Assembly: GCA_964658655.1 (NCBI GenBank) | Contig: CAZZZL010000003.1 | Coordinates: 62,001 to 126,000, forward strand | Source of the DNA: G963692885 sp964658655 | Lineage (GTDB): Bacteria; Acidobacteriota; Terriglobia; Terriglobales; Acidobacteriaceae | Direction of reading: 5' to 3' | DNA length: 64,000 bases | Shown: positions 34,899-43,811 of the stretch, one piece after another | Position numbering within the stretch: position 1 is the first letter of the stretch | Layout of the letters: the number at the start of each line of letters is the position of its first letter | The notes under the pieces: model-generated | What the model was told of the DNA's origin: nothing | Databases searched by the model: none | Seen by the model: only the letters and a program-made list of their open reading frames with translations | Program-made: the position numbers and the translations under genes

Positions 34899-36905
34899 CT
34901 ATCCGTGCTGGAGTTCGTCGGCTTGCGATGCGATTTCTTCTACCGCCTGCAGGATCTCCTCGGCGGCTTTCAGTCCCTGTTCCGCGGCGGTGGCGGATTC
35001 CTCAGCTGAGCGGGTCATCTCTTCGGCGGCCGTGGCGATCTGCTCACCCGCTTTTGAAGCCTGCTCGAGCGCGACCACCGATTCTTCAGAGCCCTTCACG
35101 ATGCTGCCGGCACCGATCCGGACGGCATCAATATCTTTCGCCATGCGCTCCAAGTTGGCCGTCGACGCCTTGGCTCTCTCCGCCTCGCCCTTGGCCTTGA
35201 TGCCCGCCCCTTCGATATCACTAACGACCTTGGCGATCTGACCCTGGATGCTCTTCACCAAGTCCTTGATACGATCGGCATTCTCGCTGCTTTCGTTCGC
35301 GAGCGAACGAATGTCGCCTGCAACCACCGAGAAGCCCCTGCCAAACTCACCGGCACGCGCAGCTTCCACATTGCCGTTCACCGCAAGCATTCGGGTCTGC
35401 ACTGTGACCATCACGATCGCATCGACAATCTTGTCTATCCGCCGGGTGCGTTCTTCGAGTTCCTGAACGTTCCTTGCCGACCCTGCCGCACCCTCGGCCA
35501 CTTTGCCGATATTGGCAATCATGGCGTCGATAGCGTCCTTGTTCGTGACCAGCATGGCAGACACATTCCCGCATTTCGTCTCATTCGCTCCGGCCTTGTC
35601 GCTCATGTCCCGCGCCGCATGCTCCAGTTGGCTGCCCAGGGCGACCGAACTCTCGCAGGCTCTGGCAGATAGCTGCGATGAGCGGCTGATCTCTTCGATC
35701 GCCGCCGAAATCTGTCCGGAGGCTCCCTTGACCTGCTCAGCGTTTGCCGACAGTTCTTCGGCCGCAGCCGCCAGTTCCTCCGCCGACTTCTGCGCATTCG
35801 TCGAGCTCTTCAGCGTCTCCGCCAGCTGCGCCAGGCTGTTGGACGCCTCGTTCATCTCGTTGTAGGCACGGCTCTGTTCCTCGACCGCTTTCTGCGATTC
35901 CAGTACAGCCGCGCTTGATTCCTCAGACGACCGGGCAATGTCGAGTGCGCCTTTCAAATACTCTTTCGCCCCGCTCAGCGATTCGGCAGCATTGGTCGAG
36001 ATCGCCTTGCAGGCCTCGCGCATCTCGTTCAACTCCACTTCGATTTTTGCCAGCGCGGCAGTAATTGCCTTGGCCTTCTCGACTTCCTCCAGACCTTTCT
36101 GTCCAGCCGCCTGGGTATCCCCGGCAACAACTTTTACCTGGCTCTGGATCTCATTGACGACCTCTTGAATGCCGCGGGCACTCTTTTCGCTCATTTCGGC
36201 CAGATTGCGAACCTCGTCGGCCACCACGGCAAAGCCTTTTCCATGCTCACCGGCGCGCGCAGCCTCGATAGCCGCGTTCAGCGCCAGCAGGTTCGTCTGA
36301 TCGGCGATTCTTGCGACGGCATGGACGATCTTCCCGATCTCCTCAGACTGCCGCTCCAGTTCGGCGATCATCTTCGCCGAGTCGAAGTTTGCCTGTGCAG
36401 CATCACTCACACCTTTGATCAATGCCTCGATATCCGAGGAAGTCGTGCGGCTCAGCGTGTAGACCGCATCCACTAGCTTGAGCGACTCGGCAGCTTTCTC
36501 ATTTGCAACATCGGATGATTTCTCAATCTGGTTGATTGCTGCGCGTGATTCTTCGGCAGCAGCCGCCGATTCTTCTGCTCCGGCAGCGATGGTCTGCATC
36601 GTCTTGCCAAGCTCTTCGACCGTGCTGGTCGCTTCATTGATCGCACTGGCCACCTGTTCGGTCGCCGTCGAAAGCTTTTCAGCAACGGCCTGGGCGCGGG
36701 CCAGGGTGCGCGCGCGCGTCTTGTCTTCCGCAATGCGCTTGCCCTGCAACCGGCTCATACCGGTATCGATGGAAAATCCGACGGCCGCAGGAATCGCAAT
36801 CGGCCTGCCGACGCCCTGAGACGCGAGGCGTTTCATACCAGCTGCTGCTGAAACGGCATTACCGTGCCCATTGCTCTTTGCGGAATGTTCTACAAATTCG
36901 CTCAT
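34899..36905 (-). CDS. Soluble chemoreceptor with two MCP signalling tips
   Basis: A 668-aa methyl-accepting chemotaxis protein without signal peptide or membrane helix, so it is cytoplasmic like FrzCD. It is almost entirely coiled coil. A first hairpin tip lies at about 213-233 (NAAIEAARAGEHGKGFAVVA) and a second at about 514-534 (NGNVEAARAGEFGRGFSVVA). Candidate methylation sites (AAEE and EES runs) flank both. No ligand-binding domain is visible. The first 80 residues are Ala/Gly-rich and unrecognised. ATG 36905 is preferred, with GAGGAG upstream and a sigma-28-like promoter just before it. The frame stays open to 37094 over the GT39 3' end. The C-terminus lacks a NWETF-type CheR tether. 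Confidence 0.9.
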   Translation of the reverse strand: MSEFVEHSAKSNGHGNAVSAAAGMKRLASQGVGRPIAIPAAVGFSIDTGMSRLQGKRIAEDKTRARTLARAQAVAEKLSTATEQVASAINEATSTVEELGKTMQTIAAGAEESAAAAEESRAAINQIEKSSDVANEKAAESLKLVDAVYTLSRTTSSDIEALIKGVSDAAQANFDSAKMIAELERQSEEIGKIVHAVARIADQTNLLALNAAIEAARAGEHGKGFAVVADEVRNLAEMSEKSARGIQEVVNEIQSQVKVVAGDTQAAGQKGLEEVEKAKAITAALAKIEVELNEMREACKAISTNAAESLSGAKEYLKGALDIARSSEESSAAVLESQKAVEEQSRAYNEMNEASNSLAQLAETLKSSTNAQKSAEELAAAAEELSANAEQVKGASGQISAAIEEISRSSQLSARACESSVALGSQLEHAARDMSDKAGANETKCGNVSAMLVTNKDAIDAMIANIGKVAEGAAGSARNVQELEERTRRIDKIVDAIVMVTVQTRMLAVNGNVEAARAGEFGRGFSVVAGDIRSLANESSENADRIKDLVKSIQGQIAKVVSDIEGAGIKAKGEAERAKASTANLERMAKDIDAVRIGAGSIVKGSEESVVALEQASKAGEQIATAAEEMTRSAEESATAAEQGLKAAEEILQAVEEIASQADELQHG

Positions 36906-36936
36906 CTTGCTTCGATCTCCTCGTCCAGTCCTCCGT

Positions 36937-36963
36937 TTATCGGCGGGGAATGAGGAAGCAATA
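36937..36963 (-). promoter_or_regulatory. Sigma-28 (FliA-type) promoter of the che operon
   Basis: The minus strand reads TATTGCTT-N11-GCCGATAA. The -10 part is identical to the FliA consensus GCCGATAA. The -35 part matches TAAAGTTT at 5 of 8 positions, with the standard 11-nt spacer. Transcription would begin near 36930, about 25 nt before the MCP start at 36905. Confidence 0.6.
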
Positions 36964-37053
36964 GGGCGTCTGAGCGAGGGCACTCCCCGGCAGGCGGATC
37001 GATCCATTTCGGCTACGCCGAAGGCCAGCTTCCGCGGGCTTGGGCTTGAACGA

Positions 37054-38676
37054 TTACCGGCTCGCCTCTGTGGCGTGTCGACGCTCGTAGGCATAGAGGA
37101 TGCCGTCGGCGTCCCGTGCCTCCGAAGTCAGAAGAAACCCGGCCTTCTGAATCAGATCGATACAGTCGCCGCACCCCGGGACAAAGCGACCGCCGTCGCT
37201 GCCGTAGACGAGAAATCTGTCATGGTTCGACAGGAACGGCCGCAACAAGGACATTTTCAAATCAAGGTGCGCTTCGCGAGCGAGTCGCTGGTAGCCCCGG
37301 TAGGTAGGAGTTTCTTCGAGTGCGCCGTCGTAAAGGTGCGCAACGACGGCAGGCGAGGCATTCGTGTAGAGATAGAGATAATCGGTTTCCCGCAGGACCA
37401 AGATGTCTTCATCCATCGCAGGGTTTTGCAGGGTCGAGTGCCTGGCCATGGGAAAAGCGCGATCAGGCGCGAACAGAAAATGACTGCTTGGCTCAACCAG
37501 GGCGAAGTCGCTGTGCCGTAGCAGGTGCACACCGGCGACAGCGAGATCACCCAGCATAAGAATCACCATGGAGGCGGCAAGCACTCCGGGTGCCCATGAC
37601 CGGACCCGTCGGCCGGAAACAGCAAGAGCCAGAAGGATCGACCAACCCGCGATACTCGAAAGAAAATAGCGGTCGTAAAAGACGCCGCGCGCTTCAACGA
37701 TCTCCGCCAGACCAAGAAAGGGCAGAAGCGTAAATGAGATCGCAACGATCAGTTCTCGGACGGGAAGAGTCGTGGCAAATGGAACGTGCATGGGCCGCTG
37801 GTACTTCTCGAAAGCCACGCAGGCAATCGCGATCAATAAAATGACCATCGCCGGTTCGAGCAGATTTGAGGCAATCGTTTTTGCGATGGCGAGAATGGCT
37901 GCCGCGTTAAATACCGAACCGGGCGGAATGAGGGAGCGATAACTCCTGATCATCGGCAGATAGAAAGGTAAGGCGATGAACGGCGGCGACGCAACGGCCA
38001 GAAGGATAGACCAGTTCAGCCTGCGACGGGTGTAGATGGAATACAACTCTGCCAGAGCAAAAGGCACTACGATGAAGACCGCATACACGTGGCTAAGCAT
38101 GGCTGCAAGCAGGCTAAGGAATAATGCGGCATGGTAGACGTACTTGTGTTTTACCCTGGAACACTGCTGCCAGCAGATAAGCGCAAGCCCGCACCAGCCA
38201 ACGACAACGCCGTGAGGTCGCGCTTCAAATGCATAGTATTTGGCAAGGGTGAAGAAAGGAAAAATGCCGGCGACCGCTCCCGCGAGAGCGCCAAGGCGTC
38301 TGCTCACGAAAATAAACAGCGAGATGCCCAGGAGCCACACACCCAGTGCCTCCGGAAGCCTTGTAGCGATCTGTCCTTGTCCGAAAACACTTTGACTTAT
38401 GCGAGTCAGCAGGTAGAACAGTGGCGGGTTTAAATCTGCGCCATGCAGCACAGCCTTCCAGGTATCAACGAAGGATGGCAGCCGGCAAAGATAGACAGTG
38501 AAAAGCTCATCGTACCAGTACGGTTTCCCGGCGGATCTGACGAAGATATCTGCGAAGTAAAGGAGGGAGACGAGAGCAGCGGCAAACGCTGTGCGCATTG
38601 AAAAAACGCCGTCGGAATTATCGACCTCTTGATCACGATCGACCGTCCCGCGGTCACTGTCGGAAGATACTGTCAA
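37054..38676 (-). CDS. Family 39-like membrane glycosyltransferase (GT-C)
   Basis: A 540-aa polytopic protein with about 11-12 membrane helices. The first periplasmic loop contains KPYWYDELFTVYL, the acidic catalytic motif of GT39/ArnT-like enzymes. HGADLNPPLFYLLTRIS follows, typical of this superfamily. The C-terminal 150 residues form a soluble, probably periplasmic domain. It should use a polyprenyl-phosphate sugar donor to glycosylate a protein or lipid. The indicated start is TTG 38676, with GGAG about 11 nt upstream. An ATG at 38598 would leave a shorter N-terminus. It lies upstream of the che operon on the same strand, but the che promoter separates them. Confidence 0.85.
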   Translation of the reverse strand: MTVSSDSDRGTVDRDQEVDNSDGVFSMRTAFAAALVSLLYFADIFVRSAGKPYWYDELFTVYLCRLPSFVDTWKAVLHGADLNPPLFYLLTRISQSVFGQGQIATRLPEALGVWLLGISLFIFVSRRLGALAGAVAGIFPFFTLAKYYAFEARPHGVVVGWCGLALICWQQCSRVKHKYVYHAALFLSLLAAMLSHVYAVFIVVPFALAELYSIYTRRRLNWSILLAVASPPFIALPFYLPMIRSYRSLIPPGSVFNAAAILAIAKTIASNLLEPAMVILLIAIACVAFEKYQRPMHVPFATTLPVRELIVAISFTLLPFLGLAEIVEARGVFYDRYFLSSIAGWSILLALAVSGRRVRSWAPGVLAASMVILMLGDLAVAGVHLLRHSDFALVEPSSHFLFAPDRAFPMARHSTLQNPAMDEDILVLRETDYLYLYTNASPAVVAHLYDGALEETPTYRGYQRLAREAHLDLKMSLLRPFLSNHDRFLVYGSDGGRFVPGCGDCIDLIQKAGFLLTSEARDADGILYAYERRHATEASR

Positions 38677-39017
38677 AGCTCAAGCTCCAGGCGGTTCGAA
38701 AGATCCCTGCGCAAACTGATCGCTAGTGTAACCAAGTCACGGCAGGTTGTGGACGCGGCACTGAAACGCGACATCAAAGACGGCTGCCATTCCTCCACCC
38801 TTCAGCAAACATTCGTAATCCACGGCAGACGTCTTTCCTTAAATAAGACGCCTGCGGCGGATAGCCTTCAGCCAGTTCTCTCAGCGTTCTTTCTGCATCT
38901 TGTTTATTATCTGTTGAGCGAGAGTTTGCCTCATGCTGCCGCAATGAAGCGGAGCCTTTTCCTCTCTATGAAGACAGTCAGGTCTCGTTAGTGCCTCAAG
39001 TCGAAAGGTCAATGAAT
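38677..39017. other. Divergent intergenic region, GT39 and GH92 genes
   Basis: About 340 bp between divergent genes. No small coding frame with a convincing ribosome site was found. A TATTAT box at about 38908 could be a -10 for the mannosidase, but no good -35 accompanies it. I see no operator-like dyad. Confidence 0.4.
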
Positions 39018-41345
39018 ATGCTGTCAAGACGTGCATTCATGCAGGCAGTCACTGCTGCTTCCTGTTACGAGTTCCTGGATAAGACCCCGGTGGCGTCAGC
39101 CCTCCTTGCTTCGGACAGGCTGCCGCCTGGGAGCGAAGACCTGACGCAGTACGTCAATATCCGGGTCGGCACAGGCGGCCATGGCCACACTTATCCCGGG
39201 GCAACGGTTCCCTTTGGCGCTGTCCAGGTCGGGCCCGATACCTACACCAAGGGATGGGACTGGTGTTCGGGCTATTACGACGCCGACAAATCGATCATGG
39301 GCTTCAGCCATACGCACCTGAGCGGCACGGGCTGTGGAGATTTATTAGACGTCCTGCTCATGCCGAATGTCGGCGACGTAAAGTGGGAATCCGGCTCGCG
39401 CGAGAATCCTGAAGCAGGCTATCGCTCACCTTTTTCGCATGACGATGAGAAACTGGACACCGGCTATTACGCAGTCGCGCTAAAGGACCGCAAAGTACAT
39501 GTAGAACTGACAGCCACGGAGCGCACCGGACTGCATCGCTACACATTTCCCGCGAGCGATGAGAGTCATTTCATACTTGATTTGGCGCACGCCTATGACG
39601 ACCCGGCAGATCCCGTCACCGAAGCCACACTCGAAATAGTCGGCAGCGATATGGTTACTGGCGCACGCAATGTGCACTCGTGGGCTCCGAACCGGCGCAT
39701 CTATTTTGCCGCGCAATTTTCCAAACCATTTGCATCCGCAACACTTCAGCAGGATGGTACGAAGCTGAGCGCGTCCTCCGCGAAAGCAGCAGGAAAGAGC
39801 CTGAAGACTGCTCTGCATTACAAGACTTCAGAGGGTGAGATCATCCTGGTGCGCGTCGGCATTTCCGGCGTCAGCGTGGACAATGCCATTGGCAATCTCA
39901 AGGCAGAAATGCCGGGATGGGAATTTGATGCGGCCCGCTTGGAGGCCAAGCGCAAATGGCAGAACGAACTTGGCCGCATTCGCATCGAGACAGGCAACGC
40001 TACGCAGCGCACCATTTTCTATAGCTCTCTATATCACATGATGTGCGCCCCGACTCTTTTCGACGATGCGAACGGCGAATACTTCGGCATGGATGGCCAG
40101 ACGCACAAGCTCGGGGCGGGTGAACATAATTACAGCACTTACTCACTCTGGGACACATTCCGCGCACTGCATCCATCCTTCACACTCTTTCAACAGGAGC
40201 GGGTGCCGAACTTTGTGAATTGCCTGATCGGAATGGCGGAACAAAGCCCGCAGGGAATGCCGGTGTGGCCGCTTCAGGGTAAGGAAACGGGAACCATGAC
40301 CGGCTATCACTCCGCGAGCGTGATGGCAGAAGCATGCGTAAAAAAGTTCCCCGGCATTGATTGGCAGCGCGCCTACAAAGTGATGCGCAAACGGAATATG
40401 GACGACAATTACCGCGGGCTTGGATACTATCGCGACCTTGGGTATATCCCAGCCGATAAGGAAGAAGAATCTGTCAGCAAGGTGCTGGAATATGATTACG
40501 GCGACTGGAGTTGCTCACACGTTGCCGATGCTGTAGGTGCGCACGATGATGCGAAGCTGCAACGAAAGCGATCGCAGAACTATCAGCATCTGTTCGATCC
40601 GAAAACGCAGTTCATTCGTGCCAAGCTCAGCGACGGCAAATTTACCGATCCGTTTGATCCGATCGACATGGGCCACACGGAGAAATATCGTGACTATACC
40701 GAGTCCAATGCGTGGCAGACGACCTTCGGCATTCAGCATGACGTGAAGGGATACATCGAGCTATGGGGAGGTCGCGAAGCGTTTGTAAAGAAGTTGGATT
40801 CGCTCTTCACCGTGCCCTCCACACTTCCCAAGGACGCGCCCCCGGATATCGCCGGACTGGTTGGTCAGTATGCTCATGGAAATGAGCCGAGCCATCATAT
40901 TGCATATCTCTATGTCTACGCGGGGCAGCCCTGGAAAACGCAGGCTCGCGTCAACTCGCTCCTGTCGACGATGTATCACAATGATCCTGACGGCCTGGAA
41001 GGCAACGAGGATTGCGGCCAGATGTCTGCATGGTATGTGATGAGCGCACTCGGTCTCTATGCGGTAGACCCGGTCAGCGGCAACTATGTACTTACGTCGC
41101 CACTTTTCGATAAGGCTACTGTGTCTGTGGCGAATGGGAAAGAGCTGGTGATCGAGGCGAAACGATCTTCTCCGGAAGCGGTGTATATTCGAGCGGTTAC
41201 GATCAACGGCAAGCCATCACGAAAGCTGTGGGTTGCACATGACGAGATTGCGCATGGGGGCCACATCGTGTTCGAGATGAGTACGGAGCCGAACCAGCAA
41301 CTCGGCGTTGCTCCCGAAACAGCTCCTCCGTCTCTGACAGCCTGA
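39018..41345 (+). CDS. GH92 alpha-mannosidase, Tat-exported
   Basis: A 775-aa glycoside hydrolase family 92 enzyme (calcium-dependent exo-alpha-mannosidase). The N-terminus MLSRRAFMQAVTAAS is a twin-arginine signal. The family motifs are TYPGATVPFGAVQ, GFSHTHLSGTGCGD, YSTYSLWDTFRA and GNEPSHHIAYLYVYAGQPW. The catalytic-base region is GNEDCGQMSAWYVMSALGLY. It should release mannose from alpha-linked glycans in the periplasm. ATG 39018 has AAAGG at ideal spacing and puts the RR motif at the extreme N-terminus. An in-frame GTG at 38991 and an ATG at 39012 are alternatives. No transporter gene is adjacent. Confidence 0.93.
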   Translation: MLSRRAFMQAVTAASCYEFLDKTPVASALLASDRLPPGSEDLTQYVNIRVGTGGHGHTYPGATVPFGAVQVGPDTYTKGWDWCSGYYDADKSIMGFSHTHLSGTGCGDLLDVLLMPNVGDVKWESGSRENPEAGYRSPFSHDDEKLDTGYYAVALKDRKVHVELTATERTGLHRYTFPASDESHFILDLAHAYDDPADPVTEATLEIVGSDMVTGARNVHSWAPNRRIYFAAQFSKPFASATLQQDGTKLSASSAKAAGKSLKTALHYKTSEGEIILVRVGISGVSVDNAIGNLKAEMPGWEFDAARLEAKRKWQNELGRIRIETGNATQRTIFYSSLYHMMCAPTLFDDANGEYFGMDGQTHKLGAGEHNYSTYSLWDTFRALHPSFTLFQQERVPNFVNCLIGMAEQSPQGMPVWPLQGKETGTMTGYHSASVMAEACVKKFPGIDWQRAYKVMRKRNMDDNYRGLGYYRDLGYIPADKEEESVSKVLEYDYGDWSCSHVADAVGAHDDAKLQRKRSQNYQHLFDPKTQFIRAKLSDGKFTDPFDPIDMGHTEKYRDYTESNAWQTTFGIQHDVKGYIELWGGREAFVKKLDSLFTVPSTLPKDAPPDIAGLVGQYAHGNEPSHHIAYLYVYAGQPWKTQARVNSLLSTMYHNDPDGLEGNEDCGQMSAWYVMSALGLYAVDPVSGNYVLTSPLFDKATVSVANGKELVIEAKRSSPEAVYIRAVTINGKPSRKLWVAHDEIAHGGHIVFEMSTEPNQQLGVAPETAPPSLTA

Positions 41346-41353
41346 CTGCCGTG

Positions 41354-41387
41354 CGCAGGTGATCTAAATCTATCCTGATCGCCTGCG
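41354..41387. terminator. Stem-loop after the GH92 gene
   Basis: CGCAGGTGATC (41354-41364) pairs with GATCGCCTGCG (41377-41387) over 11 bp including one G-U pair, with a 12-nt loop. It starts 9 nt past the GH92 stop. No T-run follows, so it may act as a weak terminator or 3'-end stabiliser. Confidence 0.4.
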
Positions 41388-41453
41388 ACTATGCCCTTAA
41401 GTCAATTGCATTGCACGGCGTTAAAGAAGTTAAGTGAGGAACTGACGTCGACA

Positions 41454-42551
41454 ATGACAAGCCCGAATCCTCAGTTGCAGACGGAACTTTTAAAGCCCAG
41501 ACAGCACTACAAAGCACTCGATGGATTGCGCGGCATTGCTGCCCTTTCAGTCGTCACCTTCCATTTCATGGAAATGGCAATTTATAACTACAGCAAGCTT
41601 TTTATAGGGCACGGCTTTCTCGCTGTCGACTTCTTTTTCTGCCTGTCCGGATTTGTCATTGCTTACGCTTACGATGACCGCGTCGGAAAACTTGGTATCG
41701 CCGAGTTCCTGAAATCGCGATTGATTCGTTTGCACCCATTAGTCGTATTGGGTTCTGTACTTGGCCTGATCGCACTATTCCTTGATCCCTTCGTGACTGC
41801 GCCGATGGCTTACAGTTCGGGAAGGATCGCACTTATTTTTTTGGTGTCAATCCTACTGATTCCTTATCCTGCAATTCAGGAGCGGGGATTCAACCTCTTC
41901 GGTTTGAATGCCCCGGCGTGGTCACTGTTCTGGGAATATGTTGCGAACATCGTCTACGCGCTGGTGCTGTTTAAACTTAGCCGGCGCACCGTCATAGTTC
42001 TGACGTCGATCGCCGGAATCGTTCTGTGTTTGGTTGGCGAGCATGCAGGAGCTCTATCCGGCGGCTGGAACGGCCGGACATTCTGGGATGGAGGAGCACG
42101 GGTAGCTTATTCATTCCTGGCTGGTCTATTGATCTTCCGGTCGAAATGGATCATCCGCTCGCGAATGGGCTTCTCGATAATTGCCGTCTTACTGCTACTC
42201 GCTTTCCTGATGCCATATGCCAAAGGCGGCTGGATACGCGAGGCTCTGGTAGTCCTGTTTTATTTTCCATTACTGGTCGCCCTCGGAGCGGGTGCAACAC
42301 TCTCCGCCCGCTCCGAGAAGATATGTACTTTTGCCGGGAATATGTCCTATCCGCTTTATATGACGCATTACTCAGTGATCTGGATATTTGGTAATTACTA
42401 CGAGCGATACAAGCCTGACGCGCTCCACCTGGCTATGGTCGTGATCTCCGGCGTCATCGTAATGGTTGGGGTGGCCTTCATAGCGATGATCAGCTTCGAC
42501 ATTCCTGTTCGCAGATATCTGTCAGCTCATCGGACTCTCAAACCTCGTTAA
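41454..42551 (+). CDS. Acyltransferase family 3 (OafA/YrhL-like) membrane protein
   Basis: A 365-aa inner-membrane O-acyltransferase with about 10 helices. The signature reads HYKALDGLRGIAALSVVTFHF (catalytic His region in helix 1), then GHGFLAVDFFFCLSGFVIAYAY, and RLIRLHPL (the RxxR motif). It should transfer acetyl or other acyl groups to sugar hydroxyls at the periplasmic face, for example on a polysaccharide. The start at ATG 41454 has GAGGAA upstream, at long spacing. An ATG at 41391 is in frame but lacks a ribosome site. It follows the GH92 gene on the same strand, separated by a stem-loop. Confidence 0.88.
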   Translation: MTSPNPQLQTELLKPRQHYKALDGLRGIAALSVVTFHFMEMAIYNYSKLFIGHGFLAVDFFFCLSGFVIAYAYDDRVGKLGIAEFLKSRLIRLHPLVVLGSVLGLIALFLDPFVTAPMAYSSGRIALIFLVSILLIPYPAIQERGFNLFGLNAPAWSLFWEYVANIVYALVLFKLSRRTVIVLTSIAGIVLCLVGEHAGALSGGWNGRTFWDGGARVAYSFLAGLLIFRSKWIIRSRMGFSIIAVLLLLAFLMPYAKGGWIREALVVLFYFPLLVALGAGATLSARSEKICTFAGNMSYPLYMTHYSVIWIFGNYYERYKPDALHLAMVVISGVIVMVGVAFIAMISFDIPVRRYLSAHRTLKPR

Positions 42552-42591
42552 ACAAATATTGACTTGCGGACTTTGTCGGCTTCGGTCTGGC

Positions 42592-43452
42592 TCAAAGAAG
42601 GTTCGTCGGAGATTCGGCAAGCGATATCAGGTATAGCCGTAGCAGAGCGTGGATTGGCCATCCCGGGCTCTTTTCATTCCAATCGCGTAAGGTCTCCGAC
42701 GCATGTGCGAAGCGCCTCGAGAACGCGCTGTCTGCGCTAGTAATTGCAAGCAGGCGAAGTTGGATCCGTTGGACGCCAAGTGAGTCGCTGATGCGGATGT
42801 CAAAAAGGCCTGCTCCGGGAAGGGAAAGAAGTGCTGGCCCTGCGGATTTCTGCAATGGCAGGCTCCCGGCCATCGACAGTGCTGGAGCGAATTGATCAAG
42901 GCGAACCAGGCTGCATGTGTAGGTTCCTTCGGGAAGAGTTGCGGCCAGGCCGGTCAGCCGGACCTTTCCCCCGGGCATCAGTGTCGCGACGATCTCATCC
43001 AGGGCCGCCGGGACAGCATGCGCTGCAGGTTGCGCGCTCAGCTGCGTGCCATGAGTTGCCTCCTCGGATCGCATGCGATTCAGCATATCGATGGCAAAAG
43101 CGGATGGCTTTTCGTTCAGTACGGGGACCCTGTATCCTCGTGCGCAATCCTTGCTATTGAAGCATTGGTAAAGGAGTCGCTGGCCGTCGGGCAGCAGGAC
43201 GATCACCTGGTGCATTCCATCTGTCATTCCGGGATGCAGCAGTTCGCCGGGTGAGACCCGCTCACCGCTCTTGAGCGCTTGTCCATCTTCGTGATTCCAT
43301 GCTCCCTGCACGCTCCAGAGCATTCCGGATATCTCTCGACTTGTTACGGTAGCAGCTAAAGACAGCTCCGAACTGGATAGTGCGATAAAGAAAATTATTA
43401 AACCCATTCCCAGGTAGCTCTTCATAGCGGACAGGGTATGCAGATACATCAT
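42592..43452 (-). CDS. Secreted protein with FecR-like segment
   Basis: A 286-aa exported protein. The signal peptide covers about residues 8-34 (GMGLIIFFIALSSSELSLAA). Residues about 40-110 (SGMLWSVQGAWNHEDGQALK, then ERVSPGELLHPG and QVIVLLPDGQRLLYQC) resemble a FecR-type beta-sandwich, where a value rises above a set point and is exposed on an extracytoplasmic surface. Two Cys (in YQCFNSKDC) may form a disulfide. The C-terminal half is unrecognised. No sigma factor or TPR partner is beside it. ATG 43452 is the first of several possible starts. ATG 43425 would give a more compact signal peptide. Confidence 0.65.
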   Translation of the reverse strand: MMYLHTLSAMKSYLGMGLIIFFIALSSSELSLAATVTSREISGMLWSVQGAWNHEDGQALKSGERVSPGELLHPGMTDGMHQVIVLLPDGQRLLYQCFNSKDCARGYRVPVLNEKPSAFAIDMLNRMRSEEATHGTQLSAQPAAHAVPAALDEIVATLMPGGKVRLTGLAATLPEGTYTCSLVRLDQFAPALSMAGSLPLQKSAGPALLSLPGAGLFDIRISDSLGVQRIQLRLLAITSADSAFSRRFAHASETLRDWNEKSPGWPIHALLRLYLISLAESPTNLL

Positions 43453-43811
43453 TCGGGCTTCCTCTCAAACTCGAAGCATATATCTTCAGGGGCGCGACTG
43501 GTAACTCCGATGGGTATATCCGGGCGTTACCACATCGGATTACCAGATTGTAGGTGAGCTAACCGCTATTGCTGATTTAAGCTTGCTCTCGTCGCCGGGG
43601 CGCCACTACAAGTTATCTATGCGCCGCCCGAGCACTATGCGGCACTTACATTCCTGATAAGTACGAGAAGGACAGAAGAACGATCTTTCCGCAAATCGGT
43701 GAATGGTCTATGCCTTACTGATTGTTGCCTTGGGGCACCCTCACGTGCCCGCTGTTTTCTGTCTACAGTTTCTCGACCCCCGTCAACAATTTCGAATCGC
43801 GGTGTGTTTCC
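43453..43811. other. Divergent intergenic region with a long stem-loop
   Basis: This 359-bp gap separates the FecR-like gene from the giant mosaic protein gene. Its main feature is the stem-loop at 43498-43546. No tRNA-like or coding structure was recognised in the rest. Confidence 0.5.
43498..43546. repeat. Near-perfect 18-bp stem-loop (palindromic element)
   Basis: The left arm is CTGGTAA-c-TCCGATG-GGTA. It pairs with TACC-a-CATCGGA-TTACCAG across an 11-nt loop, with a single-base bulge on each side. No T-run flanks it, so it is not a standard terminator. It lies 46 nt upstream of the FecR-like start. It could be a REP-like element, a structured leader or a protein-binding dyad. Confidence 0.55.

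Noticed and set aside
33944..35200. A 418-codon open frame on the plus strand
   Set aside because: It lies opposite the triple-CheW and MCP genes, whose domains are clear. It has no recognisable motif and results from codon bias on the other strand.
36906..37094. N-terminal extension of the double-tip MCP
   Set aside because: It overlaps the GT39 gene end and would run across the sigma-28-like promoter. The ATG at 36905 has a ribosome site.
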